From: Scenedesmus sp. ARA3
Taxonomy: Eukaryota > Chlorophyta > Chlorophyceae > Sphaeropleales > Scenedesmaceae
Assembly (NCBI GenBank): GCA_004335835.1
Contig: RWJK01001973.1
Coordinates: 1 to 64,000 of the forward strand
Direction: 5' to 3'
Length of the DNA: 64,000 bases
Shown: piece after piece, positions 24,564-36,973 of the stretch
Position numbering within the stretch: the first letter of the stretch is position 1
How the letters are laid out: each line of letters starts with the position of its first letter
The notes under the pieces: model-generated
Seen by the model: the letters and a program-made list of their open reading frames with translations, nothing else
What the model was told of the DNA's origin: nothing
Database searches by the model: none
Position numbers and translations under genes: made by a program

Positions 24564-26288
24564 GGAGACGTGAGGCTTCTACCAGCTGTGTGTGTGTGAC
24601 AGGGTCGGTCCATTGATTGGTTACCAGGTGAATTGTGACGCAGATGGCAGCTGCCTGGCTAGCTGGCTGGCTGGTGTTAGGTGCGCAGCTGCAGATGCGT
24701 AGGTAGAAAACTGGTGTGAGGTGTGCTGTGGGTGACTGCTGCAGATGCAGCATGCAAAAAGCAGCAGCAGTGCTGGCGCACGCTGGCAGCTAGGGATGAA
24801 AGCCGCGCCAGTTTGTGTATTGGGTCCCTGGGGTTTGTGTGTTGTATTTTGCAAGTGCGTGCAAGCGGCAAGTACATGAGCAATGGAGCTGAAACATGCT
24901 TCTATGCGATGCCAGCCGCAGTGCAATTTTCGCTGGACTGCATGTTGTGTAGGTCCTGCTGGCTGCTGCTCAGGCCAGCATGCAGCAGTGAGCAGGCGGT
25001 CTGTCATGTGTGGTGTTGCAACGTGTACATGTATATATTCTTTGTTGAGTTTTGCTTAACGCCACTATAGCTGGATGCCACTGGTTCTGCCCACTCCTGT
25101 TGCAAGCAAGCCAAGTGGTTATGCGCACTTGCCTATGCAAGCGGCATGCAGTGTTGCTGTACATTTTTGTGTGCCGTGAGTGTTTTCGATGACAACACTC
25201 AGCAGTGGTAATAAGGGTTGCAACAGACCCTGGACACTAGGTGCATGTTAGCTGTGCTCCTGCAATGCAGTGCTAAGTAAGAAAGGACATATAGTGCTAG
25301 GCCCCCATGATGTCAATGTTTGGGCTGGTGTAATGATTAGCACAACTTGAGCTACTATGACAGCCTACCAACTGAGTTGCCCTTGTTTTTGCCACAAGCT
25401 GAAGATGGCCTTGATGCAAGCCATAAAGCTGGTTTCTTGTATCGTCAAGGCACACAGCAGCTCAAGGAGCGCTTTCTGTGCTGTGTGACAAGCGAACTCA
25501 AAGCACTGCAGAAGTATGCTACCTTAGCATAGTGACTTTGAACTGAGACTGCAGCAGTTGGCAGCCGCTCATGATTGAGCCCGTCAAACGTCAGCTACAG
25601 CAGTGCAGTGAAGTTGTGTCACGGTGCAGCTTGCTTTCTTGGTGTCCACCGTAAGTGTACAGCAAACGAACTGTCCGTTGCAATGATGCACCTTGCAATG
25701 CAAACCACCCGCCTGGTTGCACTGGCAGCTCTCGTACCACTCCTGTGCAGCTTTTGCAACCATATTACTAATGGCGGTAGCAAGGTTTCTGGTGGAGTGC
25801 TGTGCAGGAGCGGTAAGGAGGGTTGGCATGGCTGGTCATCCTCATGCTGATGGTCATCCAATGATTTACAGACTGGTGCCACATGTGTGACAGCTGGATG
25901 AGCGTTGCACGCAGCACAGTCGCACCTGCACTTGCACCTGCTCAAATGCCCAAACCTACAGAACCACTGCAGCTCCTGACGCAACAACGGGGGTCATTGC
26001 GTGTCCTGGCGTGGCGAGTCTTGTTTTAGGTGTTCTGAGTAGGTGTCGCCTAGTTTCGTGCATATGCCGCGTCCAGGCGGCATCACGGCGTTCCGTGGAG
26101 CTTTCAGAAACTTGAACAAAGCTTCCGTGCTGTTTCAAACGGCCAGGATCTGCACCAAGCGAGGTTTACTCACCTTCGACAGACCTTCTCACCTTCCTGC
26201 CAACAGCTCGGGCGTGGTGCGCTGTGATAAACAGGTGCAGCTCAAGCACAGTAAAAATATCGAACACAGCGTGTGCTACATCGCCGAG
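24564..26288. other. Intergenic, no gene seen
   Basis: Between paralogue B and the F-box gene, both plus. No exon with motif or phase support was found. The frame upstream of the F-box ATG is open back to 26043 and includes an ATG at 26064, so the F-box protein could be 75 residues longer. Confidence 0.45.
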
Positions 26289-26303
26289 ATGGAACGGACG
26301 CCT

Positions 26304-26345
<42 letters not shown>

Positions 26346-27911
26346 CCAGGGAACAGCAACGGGGAGGTGCATGTCGTGCCAGCGAAGCCTGCCATCTTCC
26401 AGGACGCTACCGCGCTACAGATAGTATTCGCCAAGCTAGCACCAAGGGACCTGTGCGCTCTCGTGCAGGTACGTGCATGAAGCATCTCTGCAACAGCACA
26501 TGCGCATGCTGCTTTGCTGCTTTGCTGAGCATGCATGGCACCAGCTGTTTGCCTTGTGCCTTTGCCTCTAACGCCTGCCTCGACTTACGCATTGCCTCCA
26601 TGTCTGCTGATGCAGACATGCAAGACGATGCGGCAGCTAGCAGATACTCCATGGGTGTGGAAAGCCCAAGCGGAAAGGAAGTGGGGTGCACTTGCCGCAC
26701 CCTACTTGGGAGGATACCCAAGCCACAAGGCCCTGCTGCTGGATGATTGCAGGAGATCTGCTGTGCTCTTGCTGCCTTTCCCAGCACAGAGCGCCTGCAG
26801 CTACACGCGGCAGCGGCCCGACTACTTCTTCCGCTGCAAGCTGCTGCAGTTGGAGTGGCTGCGCTGCGACAACAGCCTCAGGTGCGGGCCGTCTTCTGGC
26901 AGCTTGGCTGTTGTTGTCTCCTGTCAGCCTGTAGCATTTGTGCTGGTGTTGGCGAGCACAGCAGCTTATAGCATGCCTGCCCAGCATGCTTCACCCTGCC
27001 AGCCTTGCCGATTGCATCTGGCCGATGCTGGACCTGCAGACTGCGTTGTTGTTCATGCGTTGTTGCTTGCTTTCTCACTGCTGCCATCAGCAAAACCGGC
27101 TGCCGCTGCACACTGCGGCCACGTATTGCTGCATGCTGCTGCAGGCTGTGGTTTGATGCGCGGGGCGAGGCCGACCTGCGGCACCCCATGTCCTCCAGCC
27201 TAGCTGTTATAACGCTGTCACCTGCCATACAGCGGCACACCACCCCTGCAGCGGCAGTGGCGGCTGGCCCTGGCAGCGCGGCAGCAGGTGCTGTGTGCCT
27301 CAACTGGGAGACGGCACTGGCTGTGTGCTCTCCGGATGATTGCCAGCTCATTGTCAGCACGCATGGCCACTACCAGGTGGGTGCCAGTGTTGCAACTGAC
27401 TGCAGGAAACATGCAAGCAAGGCATGGCACACAGCATCACGTACAAGGTCAGCTGTACCTTGCATGTTTGCGTAAACATGCCGGAGATCAGGCAGGTCAC
27501 TCAGCAGCTGGATGCCGACAGCATTGGCAGTAGGCACTGCAGGCAGACTGCAGACCTTGCGTTGTGTCCGTGCTCACCCTTTGCCGCGCCACCTGCCTTG
27601 CTGCTGCCGCTGTGTACAGGGCGTGCTGGTGTGGCACAGCGGCAAGTGCAGCAGCATCTTGAGCCTGCTGCTGCAAAGCCAGCCGCAGCGCATTGCTCCT
27701 CCGGAGCAGCACCTGCATGTACAGCGCTCCCGCCGGTCAGAGGCGTGGGAGGATTGGGCGGGCTGGGCGCTGGACCAAGAGCAACAGCAGCAGCAGCAGG
27801 AGGTGCAGCATGCGGCAGCTGCTGGCGCTGGCACCAGCAACAGCAGCAGCAGCCGCAGCACTGAAGGGCGGCTGATGAGTATGCTGCATGCTGCGGTTGG
27901 GTGGGGAGCTG

Positions 27912-27953
<42 letters not shown>

Positions 27954-28821
27954 CGGCTTTACAGCAGGACAGCTGCAGCAGCAGCACAGTCCACGGCCGG
28001 CGTCTAGCGCAAGCAGCAACAGCGGCATCAGCAGAGGCAGGTGTGGCTCAAGTTGGGCTGGTGTTCTGCTACGCAAACAACCTTGCGCAGTTCACCACCA
28101 ACGACTGGCGTTACTCTGGGTGAGTGCGGCTGCAGCTGCGGCAGCTGCTGCGGCCGCTGACGTCCAGTGCTGTTTTGGATCAATGCTGTGGGCTGATGTT
28201 TGCCTCCCCCCTGTTCAAAGGAGTGCTCTGTCCCATCCAATGTGCTGTTCTTCAAAGGAGTGCTCTGTTCCATCCAATGTGCTGTTCGGCTGCATGCAGG
28301 CATTGCGTTGCGAGTTACATCGTCTCATTGCTGTGCCCGGCTGCTGCAATTCACACCTCTGCAGGCTGCAGCCTGACTACCGCCCGACGCTGCTGGTGGC
28401 ATCGCCAGGCCAGGCAGCAGCAGCAGCAGCAGCAGCTACGCAGCCGCACCCAGGTGTTTGCAGCGCCAGCAGGGCAGCATGCAGCAGCGCTGCAGCAACC
28501 AGCAGTGCTACCGCCCATATGGCCACTGCTGCTGCTGCTGGTGGTTCTGCTGGTGCTGCTGCTGCCCTGGCAGCAGGCAGCCAGACCCCAATTGTAGCTG
28601 CAGTTGCGCTGCCCCTGGCTGAGCTGCAGCTGCCAGTGCAGCTACATCACCCGCAGGAGGCGCATTGGGCGTCAGCCTGGCTGCGGCTGCCTGGGGCGTG
28701 TGTGCAGCAGCGGGGGCTGCTGGAGCAGCAGCTGCGGGCTGAGAGTGATGCGGATGAAAAGGCACGCTGGGCTGACCTGCCTCAGGCAGTGCAGAGGCGG
28801 GGGGCAGCCTGGTGGAAGTAG
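26289..28821 (+). CDS. F-box domain protein
   Basis: F-box proteins are substrate receptors of SCF ubiquitin ligases. Exons are 26289-26468, 26616-26881, 27145-27376, 27620-28119 and 28365-28821 (544 aa). After a poly-Ala run the F-box spans exons 1-2: ALQIVFAKLAPRDLCALVQ joined to TCKTMRQLADTPWVWKAQAE with RKWG following, the usual L..L..RDL..L..C...R.L....W pattern. The next exons hold LWFDARGEADLRHPMSSSLA and WETALAVCSPDDCQLIVSTH, an unrecognised region that may be the substrate-binding part, interrupted by poly-Q, poly-A and poly-S tracts. The C-terminal exon is Ala/Gln-rich and ends RRGAAWWK. An upstream in-frame ATG at 26064 is an alternative start. The target is unknown. Confidence 0.72.
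28214..28287 (+). repeat. 37-bp tandem duplication in F-box intron
   Basis: Two 37-base units (28214-28250, 28251-28287) differ by one base in the TGTCCCATCC/TGTTCCATCC part. They lie in the last intron of the F-box gene. Confidence 0.9.
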
Positions 28822-29447
28822 AGTGGCAGTTGGATGCGGTGCAGATGCGTGGTTGTCGGTTGCAGTGATGGCAGTGCAGGTGGCTGCGGCTGCAGCCGCA
28901 GCTGTGTGGACGTTGCCTATTGTGCAACTGTGTCGCACAGGCTGGTACTAGCCTATCTTCTGGTCACACGGAGAGATCTTCTGGTCACACGGAGAGATTA
29001 AGTTGCGTCTGTTATGGGCTGACGAATGTCGCATATTGATGTCTGCATTTTATCTGGTGTCACTGGCTTGGACATCCTCATGGCACACGAGTCACACAGC
29101 ACCGTACTTCAGACCGGTGTCAGCTGCTCTTGAAACTCCTCGAAACTTGTTCTAGTTTTTGCTGCAGTAGGACGGGAACAGGGAACAGAGTACGAGCGGT
29201 CGTTGTGTCAGCTGGTGATGTCAGGGTGGGTTAGGTTCCAATCCGATTTGACTGCACACTGACAACTATAAGCCACAGCGCGTACAACAAAAGCAATCAA
29301 GTACAGCAAGGGTTATATAACGCAGATTAACGCTTTCGACGGGTTCCTGTAATCCATGTGGTCGTTGGCCATCAGCTAGCGGTGTGCCTGCCGTGTTGCT
29401 TGCCTGTCGCCGGCTGAACATATCGCAATCGTCGCTTTTAATCAAGT
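28822..29447. other. Intergenic with 21-bp tandem repeat and TATA box
   Basis: Holds a perfect 21-base tandem duplication at 28955-28996 and the TATA box of the TTL-like gene. TGTAA near 29349 is the first poly(A)-like signal after the F-box stop. No exon seen. Confidence 0.5.
29314..29320 (+). promoter_or_regulatory. TATA box of the TTL-like gene
   Basis: TATATAA lies 128 bases before the ATG at 29448. The motif is an exact TATA box in GC-rich DNA; its use is inferred from position. Confidence 0.5.
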
Positions 29448-32400
29448 ATGAAGGTGAAGCTTTTGGTTCTCTTCATACTCGCGGCAACCGTGGCTGGCGA
29501 ACAGCAGCAGCAGCAGCAGTGCTCATCAGACTCTGGTGTTTTTTTCGGGCCAAAGGTTCACTTCCCCGACGATGGATCACACAACGACAATGTCAGAGAA
29601 GTGCTGATGGCAATGGGCTTCGCGCCAACAGATACTGCTGCAGGTGCGCAGGCGCAACAAGTTGTGCACCAGGGCACGCTGTCGACATGGCATGGTGCTG
29701 TGCTGTTGAAGCCAACAGCATCTTGCACTGAAGCAGCCAGTTACATCTTAACACTACGATCCAATGCAGTTGTCAACCATACAATCGTACATGTGTTACT
29801 GTCAGATGACCTGGCAGAATTTTGTATTTGTAACAGCCATGCACACACATGCTGCCCTTTCCCCTGCTGCCACGGCTGACTGCAGATGCAAACCTCATCT
29901 GGGCGCGATGGGATCCATTTGACAAGAACCATGAATCAGAGCGGATGCAAAAAGCTCATGAGCAGCTGAAGCGGCTCACAAACCACCAGCTGGTGAACCA
30001 GGTGCGCTAAGCAGATGCTATTGTGGGTGAATGCACATGCCTACACCAACAGAGCTGCAGCCCGTTCAACAATGTATTCACTCCCACTGTGCATCAACTG
30101 TACCTCCAGCTAACTCTGGATCCTCCCAAGCATCTGCTCGGACAAGTGTTGGCCTGTGCAAGCAGCTGCCCTGCGGTGCTTTGCCCGCCCAACAGCATGC
30201 CATCTGCACCAAGCTGGGCACACTTCAATGGCCTTCACCTCCACACCGCTGCAGCCCCTACTGCACTGCTTCCATGTACTCTTTTGAATCCCCACAATGC
30301 ACTGCCTCAATTCACGTCACCATGTGGCACCATGCGGCTGTTGTTCCTCTCTCTCTGCCTGCCACCCCTCAGGTGCCAGGCCTGGGCTTTCTGGTGGTCA
30401 AATCTGAGCTGGCCAAGATGTCAAGCAGCATTTCAGCCATACCCCGCACCTTCCAGCTGCCAGAGGAGCATGCTGCCTGGCAGCAGTTCATCAACAGTGA
30501 GGCAGGCAAAGAGATGGAGTGGGTGCGCAAGAATGCTGCGCACAGGGGCGTGCAGATCATTCCAGATCTAGCAGCGCCGCAGCTGCAGGAGCTGCAGGGG
30601 GTGCTGGTGCAGCAGCTGGTGCGGCCACACCTGATTGGGGGCAGGTCCTGGGATGTTGGTGAGTGCAGGGTGACACAGGAGTGTAGAATGCTGTGGATAT
30701 GCTGAAAATATCACAGTGTGGCGAAGCGCATGCAGGTTCTGGTTTGCACCAAGCTGTTGCATGAGGTGCAGCGGCACACAGCATCGGGAGTTCACCGTAA
30801 TGGCTGCTCAACTGTACGTGCAACAGTGGCTTGCATGTTGGCAGCGGTCTGCCTGGCTGCTGCTGCTTACGCCATGCCAGCAGCAGCACCAGGCTTGCAG
30901 TGGACTCACCAGCTGCGGCAGGCTATATACTGTACGTGACACAGCTGCACTGCCGTCATGCTGCCCACACAACTCAGGACTTGGGGTACTCAGACACCTG
31001 CTGCTGCCTTGCAGGAGTGTATGTGGCCATCACTCAGCTGGAGCCGCTGATGGCGTATGTGTTCACCGGCAGTGTGCTGCTGCGCTTCTGCAGCAAGCCC
31101 TACCAGCGCGACATCACACCAGACACTGACATCAGCACGTGAGCATCTGCTTGGATTAAATCCACCATCAACTGCACGCTGGGCAGCTGTTCCAGCTTGA
31201 GCAGCAGCAGCAGCAGCAGCAGCAGCACACCGGAGCGCTGTTTGCAGATGCAGCGCGCTGACGCCTGCTAGGGAAGGAACTACATCAGCAATTGAACATC
31301 ACCTGGAGCACCCGCTGCAATGTTGAATAGCACGGCAAGGACATTGCAGCGCCTGCCTCAACTCGGCCTGCAGCCTTTCCGTTGACACCTGCTCTTGACT
31401 ACGCCATGCTGCTCTTGGCCCCCTCCTGCTGCAGGTACGTCGTCACCAGCCTGGATGACTTCACTCCCGGCCCTCAAGTAGATGCCATGCAGCCACACTA
31501 CGATGACGCATATGCAGACACAGCCATGGGCAGCAGCATGAGCCTGGCCGCGCTGCGGGGCCAGCTGGGGTCAGCGGGTATTAACACAACCAAGTGGTGG
31601 CTGGATGTGCAAGGCACAATCGTGCAGGTGCTGCAGGAGGCGGTGCCTAAGATGGAGGCGCATCGCAGCTACTACTACCCTGCGGCACGCGCTAACTTCT
31701 TCACTATGCTCAGGTTGGTGGGTGGTGTCGGCTGCTGCAGTGGACCGGCTGCCTGGGCCGAGCTTCAGTCTTGTGCAGTGCTTGCAGGAAATGTGTGCTG
31801 TCGCATGTCATGCTATCGACTGAGTGAACAGCATCCCTTGAAAGCCCTTGATAGACCTGCTGTTGCTGCTGTTCTGCTGCAGCTCACCCTGCACTGTGCG
31901 CAACTGTGTTTGACTGCAGGTTTGACTTTATGCTTGGGGAGCAGTTCAACAGCTACCTGCTGGAAGTCAACCACTCGCCAGGGCTGCACCGGCCTGACAT
32001 AGACCTCAGCCAGCAGCTGCTGTCACGCAAGCTGGTGCACGACTTGATCAGCCTGAAAGGCCTAGGGCCTGAGGGGCTACACAACCAGTTTACAAATCCA
32101 ACACTGACACCGCTGAAATACCATATGGTGTGTTGTGTTGCCGATGCTGCTGTTTACTCTGTAGACGCAGCAGCGAATCAGCAGTGAATGCTGATCTGCA
32201 TGCGCTGGCTAGTCTGCAACATGGAAGCAGGCGTGCTGTGCGACTGCATATGCGACGCGATGCATGTGCTGACCAAAACTGGCATCACATGCGCCTGGCT
32301 AGTACCGGATTCCAAACATCGAATGCATTCCAGTGCCTGGCGTGGGGCATGGGTTCAGGAGCCCAGCACACACTGTAGCGCTGTCTCTTCTCCATGATGC

Positions 32401-32746
32401 ACTGCTTACTGCACTGCTGCGTGCCTTGCAGGATTCTTTGTGTGTGGGAGAGCCGGACTGTGGCAGCAACTGCTCAGGAGGCAAGGACTGCGTCAAGCCG
32501 CAGTGCAAGCTGTGCAAGAAGTGCAAGTCGCTGTGGCAGGTGGTCGTGCTCACCAATGTGCAGGCAGAGCACCAGCACGCACACGCGTTCATGCGGGTGC
32601 ACCCACCCCACAAGGCACTGGCGCAACACTTGGATGACGCAGGCGTGGACTGGCAGGCCTACTTTGACAGCGAGCAGCGGCCAGACAGCGCTCTGGTCAA
32701 GATGTGGCTGGACAGAAAGTGCGAGCAGGACTTTTGCTGGTGCTGA
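29448..32746 (+). CDS. Tubulin-tyrosine ligase-like (TTL domain) protein with signal peptide
   Basis: TTL-domain enzymes ligate amino acids (Tyr, Glu, Gly) to tubulin or other proteins using ATP. Exons are 29448-29643, 29886-30001, 30373-30658, 31015-31138, 31435-31713, 31920-32127 and 32432-32746 (507 aa). The N-terminus MKVKLLVLFILAATVAGEQQ is a textbook signal peptide. The TTL fold is seen in ANLIWARWDPFDKN, HQLVNQVPGLGFLVVKSELA, LVRPHLIGG, AYVFTGSVLLRFCSKPYQ, FDFMLGEQFNSYLLEVNHSP and the E-x-N metal-binding pair in LLEVNHSPG. The usual KFDLR stretch reads RSWDVG, so catalysis may differ. A C-terminal Cys cluster (CGSNCSGGKDCVKPQCKLCK) is present. A secreted or ER-lumenal TTL protein is unexpected; C. 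elegans TTLL-15-type proteins are a possible comparison. Confidence 0.82.
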
Positions 32747-33853
32747 CCTGCTTGTTAAATTTGGGAGGTTTCAGGGCTGCTGCGTTTGTTTGCGGATGCG
32801 CCTGATGCTCTGCTGCTGCCGCTCATGCAACAGCGGCAGTGCCTGGCTGCTGTGGCTCTTGCATGTGCTCTGCTGCGCATGAGGTTGGTAATTGATGTTC
32901 CACCCACGCATGAGGTTGGTAATTGATGTTCCACCCACTTGTTCCACCATACAAGCAGCTTCAGCAAGGGAGCTGCATGCTGTGCAGATAGGCATGCCCA
33001 GTTTTAAAACAGGTGGGGACCGTGTCGTTGGGTTCGCTGGGTCGTCCAGCTATGCAGCTCTATCTGTATGCCGCCCCATGTCAGCCTCAACAACTGCGTG
33101 CCGTGATCCTCATGAGCAGCTTGTACAGCAACACATTTCTTGTGTTTTACATTTGTCTCTGCCATTGCAGAGAACACCACCTGCTGTGAAATGGTGACAG
33201 GAGCACCTTGCATAGCAAATAGAAGCTGATCAGAGCTCTGCACCCTTATAGAAGCCTGATGACCCCGTACCACTCATAAGGACCCACGACGTATGCAGTG
33301 CTCGCAAAGCAGTTGTGATCAACATCAGACAGCCATTCGTTGCTGCATGTGTGCATATGAACGTGGCGATGTGGTTTTATGCTGCCTGCCACCATGCACC
33401 AGTGGTAGAAACTCGTAACTAAGCTACACTGACTTGCAGCAGCAGCAGCAGCACTGCTGAGCAGCTTCTGGCACGTGTTGCTTCTTTACCAGCCCCTGCC
33501 ACATGCTCTGTTGTTGATGCCCGCTTGCATGCCCACTGCTGGTGCGCCAGCTGCCATGGCACTGTGATGAGCTGCATCCCAGGGCTGCTGTGACCTTGCC
33601 TGTGCTTGGCTGTAGGCCTGCACGTCACGCACAAGGTCGTGTTGTCATGCACACGGTTGTGTTGTTGGTTAGCTCAGCAACCCCATCACTAGCCTTGTTT
33701 GGCTCCTGACGCGCGTGTGAGCGGCCCCTGTTTGGCAACATGGCATTGCTGCGCCACAGTGCTGTTGATCCGTGCGCTGCTGGACATGCATGCCATCTGC
33801 AAGCATCAATGTTGTGCTGGTGGAGTGCGCGCATGGCGGAACGCTATATGCTG
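32747..33853. other. Convergent intergenic region with 31-bp tandem repeat
   Basis: Between the TTL-like gene (+) and the small membrane protein gene (-). A perfect 31-base direct duplication lies at 32877-32938 (sharing GAGGTTGGTAATTGATGTTC). No exon recognised. Confidence 0.5.
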
Positions 33854-34608
33854 CTAGTGTGCCAGGATTTGATTGCTGCAAGCTACGTTTGTTGGGCGCA
33901 CCGTTGACTCATCTGCCACAGCAGCAGGCCTGCTGTTGAAGCAGCAGTCCAGCATGCTCAGCCCAGCAATCAGCACAACTCCTCCGGCTGATATGGCGCA
34001 CCCTATGATGACCTGCAACAGAGTCCAACAACGGTTGCCATGATGTGTTATTTTGCTTCTTGCACAGTGCTTGCAAGTACCTAGCACTGAGGCGGGTTGC
34101 TAAGCAAGCTGTGAGCTACGTCCGTTTGTGTTCAAGGCAGGCCATTGCCTGGCCAGGTCCTGACAGCACTGGTGCGCACCACAAGCTTCATGTGCCCCAT
34201 GATCCATGTCACAGGCTCCTGTTGACCTGTTGTAACTTCCAGCACGCCCAGACCTGCAGCATGTTGTGCACAACAATCAAGTTTGCTTGAGCAGCACTGC
34301 TGCTGCCTAGGCAGTCACAAGCACGCCGCACACAGAGCTGCTGCGCAATCCTGATGGCGGCTCAGCGGTGCTGGCTATGACAACCTTAAAGTTCAATGTG
34401 TCTTAACTCTGCTACTGTATCGGGCAGCTCAAGCCTGGTGCTCGCAGCTGGTGTGGGCGTCTCTACAGAGCAGCAGGTGCTGATGTACACCGTACACAAT
34501 TGCCTCACCGGTTTGCGCGTGTGCCGTGCCATAGCATAAGCTAAGCAGCGCTGCTACTATCAAATATATATGATGCAGTCGTCGGGAAATGTAAACGTGT
34601 ACCATCAT
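33854..34608 (-). CDS. Small signal-peptide, single-TM protein (hypothetical)
   Basis: No family was recognised. Three exons on the minus strand, 34608-34509, 34253-34180 and 34012-33854, join in phase to 110 aa. Exon 1 gives a signal-peptide-like N-terminus (MMVHVYISRRLHHIYLIVAA followed by LLSLCYGTAHAQTG, AHA being a plausible cleavage site). Exon 2 gives a 25-residue linker (GLGVLEVTTGQQEPVTWIMG...). Exon 3 begins with a strong membrane segment (VIIGCAISAGGVVLIAGLSM), then a Cys/Ser-rich tail. Donors are GTGAGG and GTGCGC, acceptors CAG. The model rests on phase agreement and the membrane features, not on homology, and could be a chance assembly. Confidence 0.42.
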
Positions 34609-35944
34609 GCTCGTTCGGCATTCATCAAAGCGAGCCTGCAATCACCGACTCAGCCGAAGAAGTGTTGCTACTCGAGTGGTAATGGATCGTCAATCATACA
34701 CCCAAACAACCGTTTAAACTTCCTTCCCCTCTGGAGTTGAAAGTGTGTTACACAGCTGTGCACCATGGTCAAAGGTCAGTCAAATGTAACATCTGACAAG
34801 GATGTAAAACCCCGACATGATCCAACGTGGCAGGTCGACGACCTCATCCTGGTATACAGAGCTGGTCACCTCGGGCTCAGTCTGCAACTGCTGTGACCAC
34901 ATTCATCACAACAGCTTGCTCCACATGTGCTGCCTTGGGCAGCTTGGCAAGCCCAAGGTGAACAACCACCGACACATCAAGTCATCAAGAACACTGGCAT
35001 GACAACGGCAATTCCAGAGCAAGCGCATGAAGTTTCATTCTGCACCAGCGCGTGAGCAGGTACCAACATGAAGGTGACAAAACAGATCCTGGTGCAAAAC
35101 AAAGCTGGTCGGGCAGATGCTGTGCTTCCAGACGTCAAGCAACAGCATGCCCACAAGGGCTTTGGATTCACCTTGTGCGGCTGATAGCATGCAGCATCAC
35201 ACTCGCACTCGCACGTTTCGTGCACACAACGTTGACGCACATACTTGGCAGTTGTACAGCAATGCTGTCCCAATCAACACAGAGTAGAGAAGCTGGAGCA
35301 CTGCTTGCCTGGACGCAGTACATGATATACACATTGAGCACACACCAGCTCTAACTTCGTGATCGTCATGCATAGTGGTACAGTGTACAGCGTGCTTAAG
35401 AGAAACAGCACGACTACAATTCACCTCAAACTACAGTACACCCGTCAGCATACAGCACAAGCTACTTGAACATCACCCTGATTTACACCCTAGCAGCCGC
35501 TCTCACAATGACAAGCGTCACCATACACACTCTCCACAACAGCAGTACCAGCAACTGATTGGGAATTGGCATCAAGGCAGCCGCACATGGTAACTGCACA
35601 AGGCCTGCTGGGGTGGCAAGGCATGAGCCATGCAGCCCCTGCAGGGGTAGGGTAGCTGCTGCTCCTCTGCTTCACCCTGGCGCCCAGCAGCAACAAAACA
35701 TAACATCCACAGATAGTGTAAACAAAGACAGCAGCTACACTCCAACAAGGAACAGGAACTTCACAACGTCGACACCGCTGCACACTCCACGCGCACGGCA
35801 GGACGCCGTATGATGCAGAAGACACGGCAAGCAGATGTCATGCACATAACCCACACAAACCAGCGCCGACCATAGCATCTGCCAGACGCTCTATTGGGTT
35901 CTTGTTTGCCCTGACTACCATGCTGCAACCGCGAAGCAGGCTGC
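34609..35944. other. Intergenic, no gene seen
   Basis: Between two minus-strand genes. The longest open frames lack motifs. On the plus strand an ATG at 34764 is followed at once by a donor-like GTCAGT, but no second exon could be found. Confidence 0.45.
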
Positions 35945-36973
35945 TCACACATCCTTCTGCTCTTTCTCCCTGTGGGGCACAGCAGCATCAGCAGCAGACA
36001 GTGAGGAGCTGCCTGGGCTGGCTGCAGGCACCTCCCCTGCAGCAGTGCTGCTGCCATCACCACCTGCCCATGCGCGCGCAGCTGCTTGCACACCAGGACT
36101 CGCCGCATGCTGCTGCTGCTGCTGGCGGATAGGGCTACTGATGGGTGCAGTTGGGCTGGAGGGAGGGGAGGGCCGCGGCGAGCGCCAGGCGTGCCGCTCT
36201 GTGTGCGGCCGCTCATGCTTGCCGTACTCCTTTGACACCATGCGCCCCATTGCTGCTGCTGCTACATCTTCTGGGTCTTGCATGACGTGGCGGAGCCAGC
36301 CTATGAGGGACAAGCAGCAGGTGCAGCAAAGCAGCACAGGTGCAGCAGCAGCGATAGCAGCAGTGTGCAAAGGTCACCACTCGTGTCGATGCTGGTATTT
36401 GCATGTTTTGATTGGCAGAAACATCCTGCTCTGCTCGAATAGTGTCCAGCAGCGACAGAAGCTGTTGCGTTTCACATTGAATGCGCAGCAACCAGACTCT
36501 ACAAAAGCACCAGCACCGGGGCCAGGCGCTTTGACTTTGGTGAAGCGCTGGCAGGTGAGCCAATGAAAGAAATGCTGTGTCACAATCAATGGCCTTGTAT
36601 GAAACCTATCATGCACCATACCCAAAGCTGCAGCTTGGGTCCATGAAATGCACTCTGCTCCACTGCAGCACAGACGCAACAGCAGCAGCAGTGTCTCACC
36701 AAGCCCTTCCTGTGCTTGGCTGATTGCCCCGTGCACCCTGCTGCTCAGGGACATAGGGCTGTCTGGGTAGCTGTCCTGGTGCAGCTTGATGCGGCCTATG
36801 TTGGCCAAAAACGAGTCTCGCTCCTCATCCTGGCTCGCTGGCCCCTGGTGGTCAGTGTGCATCCTTGCTCGCAGCTGCCAGGCCTTGAATACGTGCTTCT
36901 CGGCTGCAATGTTTGCAGCTCTATTCACTGCTGGCGAAGATCGAGGAACGCTGCAAGGAAAGCCAGGCAGCAT
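35945..36973 (-). CDS. Hypothetical protein, helical N-half and Pro/Ser-rich C-half
   Basis: Two exons, 36973-36700 and 36300-35945, join in phase (G split after the first base) to 209 aa. The N-terminal half is charged and helical (RAANIAAEKHVFKAWQLRAR, then DEERDSFLANIGRIKLHQ and a GAISQAQEGLGWLRHVMQDP stretch spanning the junction), followed by AAAMGRMVSKEYGKHERPHT. The rest is Pro/Ser/Gln/Ala-rich and ends KEQKDV. The ATG at 36973 gives the right phase, but a CTTGCAG just inside the frame could be an acceptor, so the real start may be further upstream. No family was recognised. The composition of the N-terminal half differs from the chance frames around it. Confidence 0.55.

Noticed and set aside
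34764..34776. Start codon plus donor (ATGGTCAAAG then GTCAGT) as first exon of a plus-strand gene
   Set aside because: No downstream plus-strand exon with matching phase or recognisable protein could be found.
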